Part shown: piece by piece, positions 44,270 through 56,099 of the stretch
Layout of the letters: each line of letters opens with the position of its first letter
How positions within the stretch are numbered: the stretch's first letter is position 1
Source: Schistocerca nitens
Lineage: Eukaryota; Arthropoda; Insecta; Orthoptera; Acrididae
Reading direction: 5' to 3'
Assembly: GCF_023898315.1 (NCBI RefSeq)
Contig: NC_064616.1
Location: 538,461,602 to 538,525,601, forward strand
Length of the DNA stretch: 64,000 nucleotides
Translations under genes and position numbers: made by a program
The notes under the pieces: generated by a model
Databases searched by the model: none
What the model was told of the DNA's origin: nothing
What the model saw: the letters and a program-made list of their open reading frames with translations, nothing else

Positions 44270-46030
44270 ACGCTTATTAAGGCATTATAAGCACTGTCTT
44301 TTCCGAATGTACTTCTGACCAAAAAACCGATTCTGATAGCCGGAGTCTAAAATTTTTGTTAATCGTGCCTTCTGCGCTCTTTCACAGATATGTCTGTAGC
44401 AGCTCTAATCTCCTAGCAAATATTTCTTAATATCTAACCGAGATATGAAATACCAGTTTTCATAAATTTAGTTTCAAAATTTTTTAATATAATGAAATAA
44501 TTTCTTAAAAATTTTCATCCCATTTAGCACTTCCTTAGGAACTGGATTTCCAGAAACATTGAAACATGTGAAACTTCCTGGCAGATTAAAATTGTGTGCC
44601 GGACCGAGACTCGAACTCGGGACCTTTGCCTTTCGCGGGCAAGTGCTCTACCAACTGAGATACCCAAGCACAACTCACGCCCCGTCCTCACAGCTTTACT
44701 TCTGGCAGCGCACACTCCGCTGCAGAGTGAAAATCTCATTCTGGCATGAAACATGTGTTTATTTTATTTCTGACTGAGAAGTCAAATACTAATTGTCATA
44801 GATGTAGCCTTAAAAACCCTTCAGTAGTTCTTCAGTTATTATTTATTTTCAAAAAAACTTCCACTCACTGTTTTCCTCCTTAGTGTCTGAATTTCCATAA
44901 TTTATGAAACATATATTTTTTATTTTCTGATTGGGAAACCAAATACCAGTTTTCGTAGTTCTAGCTTCAAAACACCTTAATATCGACATAGTTTCCAAAG
45001 GCCTTTCATCCCCTGTTTCATCCCCTTAGGAATTCAATTTCGGACAATACCTTCTTGAACGATGCTTACAGTATAAGATCCACGTCCTGTCCAAACTTCC
45101 AGTTTCTATCCTTAACAGTTTGGGCTGGGCGATTAGGAATTAGTGGATAATTATGACCTTATTTCACCACACTAGGAGCTGAATTTCCATAAACACTGAA
45201 ACACATTTTTTTCATCTGTAACCAAGGAGCCACGAACCAACTTTCAAAGATTTCGCCTTAAAAATGCTTTCGCAATGAAATATTTTCCTAAAACGTTTCA
45301 CCCCCAATTTCACCCTCTAGGCGTTTGAATTTTCAAAAACAGTGACATGCATATGTTTTATTTCTAACAGAGAACCCAGAGGCAAATTTTCATAGATTTA
45401 GCTACAAGAATGGTTGCACAATGAAATATTTCGATAAAATTTTCATCTCCTATTTCACCCCCTTAAGGTCTGAATTTCCAAAAACAATGGAACACGTATT
45501 TTTTTTAATTTATAACTAAAAATCCGTATTTAACTCTTCGTAGCTTTACCTTTAAAAATGATTTCTTAATAAAATACTTTCATAAAAAGTCAAATTCCCT
45601 ATTTCACCCTCTTAGAGGTTCTGTTTCCAAAAACAGTGACATACGTATTTTTTTATTTGTAACCGAGAAGCCAGATACCTGTGTTCATAGATGTAGCTTT
45701 CAAAATTCTTTGGTAGTTCTTTAATAATAGTATATTTCGAAAAAAAATGCTTTCACCCACTACTTCTCCCCCAAAGCATTAAATTTCCAAAAATGCTGAA
45801 ACACATATTTCTTTATTTCTGACCAAGAAATAAAATACCAATTTTTGGAGGTGTAGCTTCAAAATTGCCTTAATAGCGATCTTTTTCTAATAATGCTTCG
45901 TCCCCTAATTCACCCCATTAGATTTGTAATTTCGGAAAATCCCTTCATAAACGACGCCTACAGTATAAGATCCACGCCTTCCATAAATTTCCAATTTCTG
46001 TCCTTAGCGGTTTGGGCTGGGCGATGATGA
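44270..46030. repeat. Degenerate tandem array, period about 148 bp
   Basis: An anchor of the form 'gaatttccaaaaacagtgaaacac' degenerated to various degrees recurs near 44544, 44889, 45031, 45180, 45326, 45472, 45621, 45780 and 45928, so the period is 142-159 bp (the first gap holds a SINE insertion). Other shared blocks are 'tttcaccc-cttagg', 'accgagaagccaaatacc' and 'catagatttagctt'. A longer block containing 'acagtataagatccacg' and 'tttgggctgggcgat' occurs at 45069-45130 and again at 45960-46025, about 900 bp apart, so there is a higher-order duplication. Confidence 0.85.
44571..44746 (-). mobile_element. tRNA-headed repeat of the third family
   Basis: Same family as 22625-23143, inserted in the tandem array. 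Flanked by the perfect 11-bp target duplication 'tgaaacatgtg' at 44560-44570 and 44747-44757, which proves movement as a unit by retroposition. Contains the inverted tRNA-like block ('gactcgaactcggg'). Confidence 0.93.
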
Positions 46031-46427
46031 GTCAGTCAGTCAGCATTCACCCTTTTATACACAGAGATTGCCAGTGTATTCTCATAGTTATATCATCCCG
46101 TTCAATGAACATCACTGTACCGTAGGATATATATCTCGTTACCTATTTAATATAACTTTAATCGACAATGGTGTAGTTCGACATTGTTGCTGATTTCATA
46201 TGAGGTTAAAATTTTGTCACATGCTTAACATGGATCTTCCAGTTAAATTACGTTTACGCTTAACTATCTAAAAGTATATAATGTACGGTTATGCAGATTG
46301 AAAGGAACTCAACCACATTACTTGAAAACGTTGTTTAATCCAGCTTATCCATCCAATCAGTTTGACTACTGAGTAAAGTTATAGCGTATTTTTACTAAAA
46401 TAAATGTAGTGCCATCACTGTACTAGT
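46031..46427. other. No gene recognised
   Basis: Begins with the array edge ('agtcagtcagtcagc') and runs as AT-rich sequence into the LINE remnant. Confidence 0.45.
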
Positions 46428-47715
46428 GTGCGACATTTTCATGCTCAATTCCAATCAAGAACAACTGTGAAGATGAGAAACAGAGAAGTAGTTATCCTCG
46501 GTGTAGCAAAGCAGCCTAAATCACTGAATAAAGGCAAGGCCTCTGGTCCGAATTGTATACCAGCCAGGTTCCTTTCAGAGTATGTTGATGCAATAGCTCC
46601 ATATTTCGCAATTATGCACAACCGCTCGCTCACAGGAAGTTCCGTACCTAAAGACTGGAAAATTGCTCAAGTCACACCAATATCCAAAAAGGGAAATAGG
46701 AGTAATCCGCTGAATTACAGGCCCATATCACTGACGTCGATTTACAGTATGGTTTTGGAACATATACTGTATTCGAACATTATGATTTACCTCGAAGAAA
46801 ACGATTTATTGACACAGAGTCAGCACGGATTCAGGAAACATCGTTCTTGCGAAACACCAGTAGTTCTTTAAACTCATGAAGTAATGAGTGCTATCGACAG
46901 GGTATGTCAAATTGATTCCATATTTTTAGATTTCCAGGAGGCTTTCGACACCGTTCCTCACAGGCATCTTCTAACCAAACTATGTGCCTATGGAATATCG
47001 CCTCAGTTGTGAAACTGGATTCGCGATTTCCTGTCAGGAAGGTCATAGTTCCTAGAAATTGACGGAAAGTCATCGAGTAAAACAGAAGTAATATCCGGCG
47101 TTCCCCGAAGAAGTGTTACAGTCCCTCTATTGTACCTGATCTATATTAACGACATAGGAGACAATCTGAGATTATTAGCAGATGGTGCTGTCAATTACCG
47201 CCTTGTAAACACATCAGATGACCAAAAAGAATAGCATAATGATATAGATAAGATACCTGCGTGGTGCGAATAGTGGCAATTGATCATGAATGAAGAAAAG
47301 AGTGAATTTATTCACATGAGTACTAAAAGAAATCCGCTAAATTTCGATGACGCGGTAAGCCACACAAATCTGAAGGCAGTAAATTCAACTGAATACTTAG
47401 GGCTTACAATTACAAGTAATCTAAATTAGAACGATCACATATATGATGTTGTGTGTAGAGCAAATCAAAGACTGCGATTCACTGGCAGAACACTCAGAAG
47501 GTGCAACAGATCTACCAGAGAGACTGCTTACACCACACTTGTCCGCCCTATTCTGGAGTATTGATGTGCGGTGTGAGATCCACATCAGGTGGGACTGACG
47601 GATGACATCGAAAAGGTTCGAAGAGGACTGCTCGTTTTGTATTATCGCAAAATAGGGGAGACAGTGTCACAGACATGATACGTGAATTGGAGTGGCAATC
47701 AGTAAAAGCACCTTG
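46428..47715 (+). pseudogene. Dead LINE reverse transcriptase (CR1/Jockey-like)
   Basis: Plus-strand RT remnant. An open frame to 46871 gives 'KGKASGPNCIPARFL', 'VPKDWKIAQVTPISKKG', 'NYRPISLTSIYSMVLEHI' and 'QHGFRKHRSCET', the classic fingers motifs. It continues with stops as 'IFLDFQEAFDTVPHRHLL' (46925), 'YLIYINDIGDNLRLLADG' (47135; the catalytic FADD is degraded to LADG), 'MNEEKSEFIHMST' (47290), 'STEYLGLTITSNLN' (47390) and 'RETAYTTLVRPILEY' (47520). At least seven stop codons lie after 46871, so it is inactive. No endonuclease domain is seen; it is 5'-truncated. At its 3' edge it abuts a Helitron fragment. Confidence 0.9.
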
Positions 47716-48550
47716 CTTATGTAGGTCATAGCAAAAAAGTGGTTCAAATGGCTCTGAGCTCTATGGGACTTAACTTCTATGGGCATCAGTCCCCTACAAC
47801 TTAGAACTACTTAAACCTAACTAACCTAAGGACAACACCCAGTCATCACGAGGCAGAGAAAATCCCTGACCCCGCCAAGAATCGAACCCGGGAACCCGGG
47901 CGCGGGAAGCGAGAACGCTACCGCACGTCCACGAGCTGCGGACGTAGGTCATAGCATCTTTGGTGTATTAGTGCATGTGTCTTGGACTTTCTGTGTGATT
48001 TGGGTAAGATTACCATTGTTTTAATGTCGTCAGCGCAGCCGTCATGTATGATTGCGTCTAGTTGATGGATATACTCTTCCGTTCCTAGTTTCTTCTGATT
48101 ATGTCTTACGTAAAACATCCGCTCCGCTTCTATTTTTGCATACGTATCTACCAGAGATTGTCGAAATAAACGGCGCGTGTTGAGAGAGTTGTTGTACGTT
48201 TCATTGTCTTTGATCATTAGGCGGTAAGCACATAACTCCTTGGAAGTGACTTTTTTCTTTTTATCTACGCCTGTTTTAGTTCGGATTTGTTTCACATTAA
48301 AATGATGTCGTTCCTCTCCGTGCGGAAGTAATGATGGATACTGGAGGGCATCTTGTGATTGGTGCGTCTCTGCAATGAGTTGTATTCTTTGTCTTCTTCG
48401 TTGTACAATTGTAACTGCCTGTGTTTTCATTTTCCACGATTACTAAGATAACTTCATCTATCTGAGGTGCATTAAATCGACGTTCGTCGTCTCCAAATGG
48501 TGTTTTGTGGGCTCGAATTACAACTTTACAGTCTTCGGAAATCATTCGGT
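47716..48550 (-). pseudogene. Helitron Rep (helicase-like N-terminal domain) fragment
   Basis: Minus strand. 48297-48545 gives 'VVIRAHKTPFGDDERRFNAP'; after a frame change, 47944-48430 gives 'DALQYPSLLPHGEERHHFNV', 'ELCAYRLMI', 'RLFRQSLVDTYAKIEAERMF' and 'VILPKSHRKSK'. This order (YPLLFPHGE, HFN, YRL, LF-Q-VD-YAKIE-R) is that of the Helitron helicase-like domain of the rolling-circle Rep/Helicase protein. The helicase itself is missing. A SINE has inserted near its end. More decayed Helitron sequence may reach about 48900. Confidence 0.85.
47734..47943 (-). mobile_element. tRNA-derived SINE, head type B
   Basis: Minus-strand copy with the perfect 13-bp target duplication 'gtaggtcatagca' at 47721-47733 and 47944-47956. 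The duplicated bases read as part of the Helitron frame, so it inserted into the Helitron fragment. Confidence 0.95.
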
Positions 48551-49269
48551 TTAGTGCTGTCCTTCATGTCCGATGATATATGCTTGCAGGAATTAACGAT
48601 TTTCTTAGGATAGTGATAGCAATGATCCTATGTTGTGAAAGGTTTTTCCGTGGATGAAAAAAGTGTTGCAAAACTGCCTGACGTTTTCCATTTTTCCGAT
48701 TACTGCGTCTTTGTGTTTGTTATATTCTTTCGTCGGGTCATAGTGGAATGCTTCATTTGTTAGGTTGTACTGTTTACTAGTCCTCGGCCGCGCTTCCCGT
48801 AGGGTTATATTTTCATGGCTGGCTTCAGTTCGTAGTCTATTATTATAAGATTATGCAGCAATTCTTAATTCTTCAATCCGTTCATTTCGTTGTTCTTTGG
48901 TTTCTCTGCTTCTGGCGGTGGTCATTCTCGTTTGCTGGGAACTTAACATGCTTCACGCTTTTCGTCTGTTTCAGAAATATAAGTCAAATCAACTTTTTCT
49001 TATTAAGATAGACACTAAGTACAGTTTACACAAATCTCACACTTTATTTTCGATTTATATTCAGTCACTGTATCACTTTGAATACTCACACACTTCCGAA
49101 ACTTACCAGCCCTTATATCTTGAAAAGCACGTCCTTCAGATACAAACAGAAACCTATTTCATGGATAGGGGATAGACGTCTACCACACCATGTAACTCCC
49201 TTGATCGTACCGGGACTCGTTTCTGGGTTTTAACGGGACGCAAACTGTACACTTATTTTTATAATATGT
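48551..49269. other. No intact gene recognised
   Basis: The first 350 bases on the minus strand may be decayed Helitron leader (an Arg/Glu-rich reading near 48890). The rest is AT-rich, and the 92-codon frame at 48897-49175 is unsupported. Confidence 0.4.
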
Positions 49270-49679
49270 ACTGATTACAATCAATTACGTGTAATAAATG
49301 TACCTTTTTAGTTCTGTGAGGTAACATTTGTAGAGTCCTGCGAACTGTGTGGTTGACGTATATTTAGTTTTCTGGTAGTTGTTTGGTGTTTTGATATTAT
49401 ATACTTACAGTAATACTGAGGTGGAGCTAGGAAGAAGTATGAAAACAGAGGGTTATCTAAAGGGAATATTAATTTAGTTTAGTGATCAGAAGAACCTTTG
49501 ATTATAACAATGATATAAATAACAAGTTTTCAAGAGGCGGGTATCCAAAACCAGGAGCCAAATGTGACTGACGACGTGGTGGAAGAAATTTTGCTACATT
49601 GCTGGCTTCAATGTCCACGTGTCGAAGAATAAGATATTGTACCAACACCAATGGCGTCAAATTATCGCCTTGTTGCAGT
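49270..49679 (+). repeat. 5' LTR of the old fossil
   Basis: Aligns with 54300-54714 over its whole length: 'ttttctggtagttgtttggt', 'aggaagaagtatgaaaa', 'gaaattttgctacatt' and the 'ttgttgca' end all have partners in the right copy. The left edge is approximate. Confidence 0.62.
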
Positions 49680-49907
49680 TTTGGTACATGCAGCCTAAAA
49701 ATAAAAAGGAGCATGCAGCAATGTGCTTACGCGTGGAAGTGTCACAAAAACGTAGCACCATTTCTCGAGACCAGCATTTAAGCAATAAAACTAGACTGCT
49801 ACAACCAGAGAGTATACCATCTCACACGTTCGTAACTTGACGGTGTACGGCGTGAAAGATACAAAATAAGGCGAATTGATTCTGGGTTGAAAAATGAATT
49901 AGTAGTT

Positions 49908-50056
49908 GGTTATCAGTGTTAGCATTCAACCGCGATTCTTATACATATATTTTAAAATATGTTAAAATATATGTATAAGAATCGCGGTTGAATGCTAACA
50001 CTGATAACCAATATAACGACAACTGCTACCTCGACTCCATAATGGATTATATTTAA
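49908..50056. mobile_element. Hairpin-shaped retroposed insertion with 18-bp target duplications
   Basis: An insert of 149 bp flanked by 'aaaaatgaattagtagtt' at 49890-49907 and again at 50057-50074. Its first 102 bases are a perfect inverted repeat: arms 49908-49954 and 49963-50009 (47 bp each) around an 8-nt loop. The remaining 47 bp ('aatataacgacaactgctac...') end in A-rich sequence at the right duplication, as expected for target-primed reverse transcription. Confidence 0.85.
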
Positions 50057-50144
50057 AAAAATGAATTAGTAGTTTCGGGCTCTGAAATTAGGACAAAGGT
50101 AAGAGAATATGAACTTTTCCTATATTTTTTAAGCTATCTCTGTT

Positions 50145-50522
50145 GTGTGTGTAGAAAGTATGGAGCCTGCTGTGTGTATGAGTAAACAGTTTTCGAAACC
50201 TGAACTGATGTCAAACACAGTGGGGCATCCCTCTGGTGTGCCAGTCCATGATTCTAAAAGGGAGTCGGGATCTGCATCATATAATTGTGGTGAGCAGGAA
50301 CTTAAAGTAGAAGCAGAGACAATGAAAGAGGTGGGGAAATCAAGCATAGACATTGCGGGTATGGCCATCAAGGACATGAAATTTCAATCAGTCCTGTTAG
50401 CTTTGAAGCAAATGTTTACTGGGATTAGAGAAGATGATTCTAGCACTAAGCAAGTTGCCGACTATTTACGTAAGAGTTTTCAGCAACAAGCAAGAGTGAG
50501 ATCAAAAGTTTTCTTGCTTTAA
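50145..50522 (+). pseudogene. Possible gag-like remnant in the LTR fossil
   Basis: A frame of 125 residues with a charged, helical middle ('EQELKVEAETMKEVGK') lying where gag would be expected in the LTR fossil. No capsid motif is definite, and I cannot exclude chance. Confidence 0.3.
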
Positions 50523-51589
50523 GCGAGAATCTGACCTAGATTTTATCTTTTTAGTCAAACTAACTTAATAAAAGTGTTAATTTTTGAGGTGATATGCTAG
50601 AGTTTGATGCAGAAAAGCTGAAAAGTGACTTTAACGTAAGTGTTCAAGTAATGGAGATTCATTGTCATAAGTATATGAGAAAGGCTGGCTCTGATTGTGG
50701 TAGCACATACAAAAATCAAAGGAAGAGTGCACCGATTTTAAGTCATCTCTGGATAACTGGTTGATTCATGTGCAGGCTCGATGTGCTGCAGTGTATGAAG
50801 GTCTATAATTCAAATATACTGAAGAGCTGAGAGAAAATATGCGAATTAGAGAGCAGTGTGTCAGTGTATTGGGGTCGTCGTCATGTAATGGAACGGGTGT
50901 GGCTATGGAATATGTTCTGGTTAGGTGTGAAAATTTTTGAATGTTGGGCTGAATGTGATCATTTTACTCTGTAGATTTTTGAAAGTTTTTAGAGGTATCT
51001 TACCCAGTTATTGGAACAGAAAAGAAGAAGATATCGTTCATCAATAGTAACCTCATTGACGATGCTTTTACGTGAGGTCAGTAGCCACAGAGGCACGTGA
51101 AACAGTTAAGGAGTGTGAAGATAAATTTCAGAAAGAAAGAAGTTAAAGGGATACCAGTCGGCTCTCATTAGGTATATTGCAATAAAAGAGTTTCCAGTGG
51201 CATTTTACTCCCGTAAGGAGCACAGTGTGTTTCTACAATGTGTGAGAAGTATTTGAAAAGAAGGTAACTTAAAACGTATCCGTATGTCTGTGTACTTCCG
51301 ACAAAGCTACATGGATGAAACAATACTGACGGAATTAAACTGAATATGCAGAGCATACTGTTCCCAATGGCATTCAGCCTGATTTAGCTATATTCATGTA
51401 TCTGAGAAATGTATTAATGAATGGTGTCATGATGCCATTGAATTACCCCATGTGAAAGTACGTTAAATGAAAACCAAGTAATGTTGTTGGTGAGAAGATA
51501 GTCTCCTGCGATTGGATAACTGTTCCTTGGACAAACGAAGAAACTATATAAGCAAAGGATGAAAAGAAAGTGTGAGAGGTGTGAGGTAA

Positions 51590-51885
51590 TGGGCGAATTG
51601 TGAAAGCCCGCAGAGGGAAAAAGGAAACTTTATGAGAAAGGCAAGACATTCAATTTTGAAGTAGGAGACTTAGTTTTATTAAAGATCAAAGAAAAACCCA
51701 AGTGAATAAATGTTGAAATAATGAAATATATCTGATTGGATTATCATGGTCTGTTTGATGTGAATGGTAAACAGCATGACAATGACTATACGCTGATGTA
51801 TAACAAATTGGTGGAAGAGACTAATCTCAGAAACATAACAGACCTGAAGCCTTACATTAAGAGACACAGTTACAGTTCCTAGATA
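51590..51885 (+). pseudogene. Integrase C-terminal remnant of the LTR fossil
   Basis: Plus-strand reading with 'RRGKRKLYEKGKTFNFEVGD', 'LVLLKIKEKPK' and, further on, 'NLRNITDLKPYIKRH', the layout of the basic C-terminal domain that closes many Gypsy integrases. It is broken. The 2.4 kb that follow to the right LTR show no env I can recognise. Confidence 0.7.
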
Positions 51886-54299
51886 ATTTTCTACTCTGTA
51901 CAGAAATGTAGTCAGCAAGCATGGAATTCTAGAGTTGGCTGTGGGATTTCTTCCTTTTCCTAATCTGGAGTCTCATTCTTTCTACTGCCCTGTGTATGAT
52001 GTGGGTGCTATTTCAATTCTTGGTCTGTCTCTTTAATTAGGGTATGAGCAGAATTATGAGAGAAGAAGGTATAATGTTCGTCGAGAACTGAATGTGACTT
52101 AATGTAATTGTCACGACAGTGAAATTTAGTGCCTGACTGAAGAAGAGGAGTGAATGTGAAGCTGTATTTTCTTGGAGGTATACTTATTGCAGAGGCAGTA
52201 GTGAGCATTATCAAGGTGGGAATGTTTATGTTAATTCAGAGCTACAAATGGTTTGCTCACACTGTGCCAACTATAGTCAAAAGACTGTGTTGTTGTTGGT
52301 AAATTATTATTAGTTGCAAATGTTTTGATTCGTGAGTTACTTTCTTTCCTGTTGCCTTTGCATTTCAGACGTCAGTTGTGTGATATTTACGTTTTAATGG
52401 TAGAATGATACAACTGTACTGCAAAGTGAGGACAGTAGCGTAAGTGATATTCCATATGTGTTACGAAAGGTTTATAATACATCATCGCTAAAAGCGCAAC
52501 AGGAATTCGGTCTGCCGATTTGACTTCCACCTACCAGGTGGCTCTATAGTGATCGATAATATTTGTCCTTCTCTTATAAACGATATCCAACAGGTATTGT
52601 ATCTAAGCTGCTGTGCTGAACCTGAATCAGTGGCTCTTACATTTTAGAAGATGAATTATCCAACGAAGTACTTTGTATACTATTGTAACTGAGTAGTATA
52701 TCGTGAATTACATCTACGTAGTAGTAGTACTTACATAACAGTGTTCATGTTGTATTGCTATGTAATAGAGTAGGAAGATAATTGACTGTTTTGTGGGTAT
52801 TTGCGCTCAGTTACTTTCAGAATTGTTTCTGAGGATTTTATTAAAGTGAAATATTGCTAAGAATGCCATGCAGCAAAGAGTTATCTCGCAGCTGAACTAG
52901 GTTGTGTGACAAATTTAAGATGTAAACATTATTCTACACCAAATGAAAGATGTAATACGTCTGACAATATGTGCTTTGTTTGATTTGACTCATTAAATAA
53001 TAAGTCGTCTGCATGGAAGCTGCAATAACGAGGTATGTAATATGAACTGGTGGACTGGAGGACTGAATTTTACAGCCAATGAACCTGATTCTTGCAAAGA
53101 GAAGCTCTACTGAAACTGCAACAAGACAGATGAATCATACACAAAAAAATTTTCATGACGTTCTTCACCAGAATGGGGTCGTTCCCAGGCCTGTTTTACA
53201 ATAAAGGCTATCTAGTTATAATATTTAAACGAATATGTTAGCGATGGTAAATTATAGGTAAGTGAACTGAATGTCTGTGATTTCAGCACGTAGTGAATAA
53301 GGTGGAAAGGCTGTGAGTAACGAAACTGGCATTGCTAGAAGGACTGAAAAGGACTGTTTTGTAAAATGTGTTTATATAGATCTCAGAGACGTATATTTTT
53401 TGTGATTTGTGTTTATTTAAGACTGACTTAATAGGTCTGCTTTTGCTAGTGTTTCCTTATATTGTGAGTTATTAATCAACGTTCAGGAAGCATCCATTTG
53501 TTTATAATTATATAGCTTTATGCACATGTACGTTTGTATAGATGTAAGTGTTGTGTGAGTTTTGTAAGGGGATTTTCTATGGTACGAGCAACTGCCATTA
53601 TCGCCAGTTTCATCCTTAACGAAAGGTGTTAATTTAATTTTCTCTACTCTATACCAGGGCGTTGTTAACGAATATTTCATTATCAGGAGGGTAGTTAATG
53701 TGAAGGTAAGGTTTTGCAAAAAACAAGTCTCATGTGTTCAAATATTTATTATAATTAAACACATTTTTGTAGCAATGTTGGAGTCCTCTAAGTCGTTGGT
53801 GTGAAGATACAATAGATACTCTAATTTCTTTTATTGTTAGGAATGGTCAGGTTTGGTAACTAAAACAGGTATTTGTTTGGTTTGTTTCCTAGTCCTAGCG
53901 CTGACGATGCTGGAGCTGAGGCGGGCTGGCGGTATTTCCCCAGAATTTATTGAACTCTAGTCAGGAAAAGAAATCAACTACTGCGACTCCGCCAGTCACT
54001 GCCGTTAGAATCAACAACAAATGAGAATATTTTCAGTAAGTCATTAACAGAATTGTTAATTGAATGAAGTTAATGTTTTGTAATGAGCTGTTCATGGCGT
54101 CCGATTCAATGAGCATCGTTTTATTACATTGAGTATTCTGACTGAAGATACTAACTTCTTTAGATGGTGGTACCACAACGAAAGTAATTGGAAGGGGGGA
54201 GGGGGCAGGGTGAAACGTACTACGTCTGGCTATTGTGTATTTGCAGTTATTTAGTTAAAATCAGACATAAAGTTCATAGAAATTCCGTTCCAATCAACT
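51886..54299. other. Interior of the LTR fossil without recognisable coding
   Basis: AT-rich. Short frames only, such as 53483-53719 on the minus strand, which I regard as chance. Confidence 0.45.
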
Positions 54300-54714
54300 A
54301 TGTGTGTTATAAATGTTAGGTTCTAACACTTTGTGGGTAATACATGTGATTTGTAGAGTGCTGTAAATTTTTTGATTGATACACGTTCGTTTTTCTGGTT
54401 GTCCTTTGGTGTTCAGATATTATGTACCAGCTGCGTAAGGCTCTAGGAAGAAGTATGAAAATACAGAGTTTTATAAGTGGCATATTAGTAAATGATATTA
54501 ATTACTTAATAATAATTAATGACCAGTAGAATCTTGGACGATATCTTACATTGGTAAAGAGTTTCTAAGAAGCGAGTACTCAGAACCACCAGCCGATTGT
54601 CGTTGACGACTTGACGGTAGTAATTTTGCTATATTACAGATTTCACCGTCCGTGTGGCTAAGAATAGGTTATTATACCAAAAAGATTAATAGAGTTATCA
54701 CGTTGTTGCAAAGA
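54300..54714 (+). repeat. 3' LTR of the old fossil
   Basis: Diverged direct repeat of 49270-49679; see that entry. Ends in 'ttgttgca' at 54714. Confidence 0.62.
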
Positions 54715-54729
54715 AAGGAAAATTTACTA

Positions 54730-56099
54730 GTTTGATGTACGTGTCATACATACATACGTTTTACAAAAATGGGCGTACATAGGTATGTATGGTTGTATGT
54801 TCCACATCCTCTCGTAAACCATTAGAGAGATATCATCCAAACGTGATACACATACCACTTACCGTTGTAGATCATCGCTGTGGGGTAAGAGCCAACTACC
54901 TATCAGAAGGTGGGAATAAGATATGAAAAGCAGTATAGCCCAAGACGAGCGGATAGCCATACTTCAGTCATAGAGTATTTGAGAATGAGAGCACGTAGTG
55001 ACTTGCAACAAACTTTATACATAATTATAATCCTTTCTGAAACTTTTTCTCGCTGATAACCCTCAAAAAATGATGAAACGAAAAAAGTTGATCACTTACT
55101 ACATTTTCGCTGTTGATTAGTAAAACTGCAGTATAAAGCATACAGTTTCAATTTATTACTTCTTTGCTACTAACTTTATTCTCGACACATTTTTCAGACA
55201 GTATTCACATATACTACTTAATGTTCCAGCAAAATTATATCGTTGTGCACCTCGTACTTCTGGATATATGGCGTACTGAACACTCAGATGCGCGAAAAAC
55301 AGCCATATCATGTATGACGTTTTAATTTATTACTTCCTTACTATTAACTGTAATCACAACACATTTCGCAAGCTGTAGCCACGTATACCTGTGAATCTAC
55401 CTACAAATTATATGACTGTCCGTAACATAATTCAGGAGTTACGACGTCATCAGCGTTACGCTGCATAAAAATGTAACTGGAGGGCGGAATAAACTAGAGA
55501 TACAGGTGAAATATATGAACAAATACGTATGAAATGAGTTAAATACAAGTGAAATATATCTGACATACGCATGCTCGGGAAAAGCCATCCCATGGAACGA
55601 CTTCAACCAAATTTGGAACACATGTTAGCTACGATCTGGAAAGAATTACTGTGGGTGTAAGAACCACCACGTTCCTATTGGGGTGAGAGTGATAACATGG
55701 TGAGAGAAGTGGCAGGCGGAGATGGAGAGACAGTGAGAGAGAGAGGGACCAACGGACAGCGAGAGAAGAGATGGACAGAGAAAGTCAGAGAAAGTAAATG
55801 CTGGAAATGGACAGATACAGGAGGAGGAAGAGACGGAATGAGAACGGGGAAGGAGGAGATGAACAGAGAGATGGAAGAGGAAGGTAAAAGGAGGAGATGG
55901 ATACAGAGACGTGAAATGAGGAGATGGACAGAGAATGGACAGGGAGGGGGGAGAAGGAGATTAACAGTGAGACGTGGGAAGAAGAGATGGACAGAAAGGG
56001 GGTGAATGGTGAGTTGGACAGAGAGAGGACAAAGGAGGAGAAGGACCAATAAATGATAGGAATGAATACATACCCAAGCAATGTGGGGCACTCAGCTAA
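54730..56099 (+). repeat. Composite non-coding repeat with a Helitron-like 3' end
   Basis: Two related blocks ('accattagagagatatcatc' with a following 'gtggggtaagagccaactac' near 54820-54910, and 'ctgtgggtgtaagaaccacc' near 55650) mark an internal duplication. The right end reads ccca-agcaatg-tggg (56073-56087), a short hairpin, then CTCAG-CTAA followed by T at 56100. A hairpin followed by CTRR and T is the signature of a Helitron 3' end. No Rep/helicase coding is present and the 5' end is not located. Confidence 0.45.
55693..56045. repeat. Purine-rich minisatellite
   Basis: About 350 bases almost free of pyrimidine runs on the plus strand, with a degenerate unit 'gaggagatggacagag' recurring many times (for example near 55770, 55890, 55920 and 55985). 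The long Arg/Glu-rich and Ser/Leu-rich frames on the two strands are by-products. Confidence 0.88.

Larger units (their letters stand above)
49270..54715 (+). mobile_element. Old LTR-retrotransposon fossil
   Basis: Two diverged direct repeats of about 410 bp (49270-49679 and 54300-54714) enclose about 4.6 kb that includes an integrase C-terminal remnant. The repeats share blocks such as 'gctaggaagaagtatgaaaa' / 'ctctaggaagaagtatgaaa' and both end in 'ttgttgca'. Identity is only around 70% by eye, so this is a very old insertion. It is broken with many breaks, and most of pol has gone. Confidence 0.65.
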
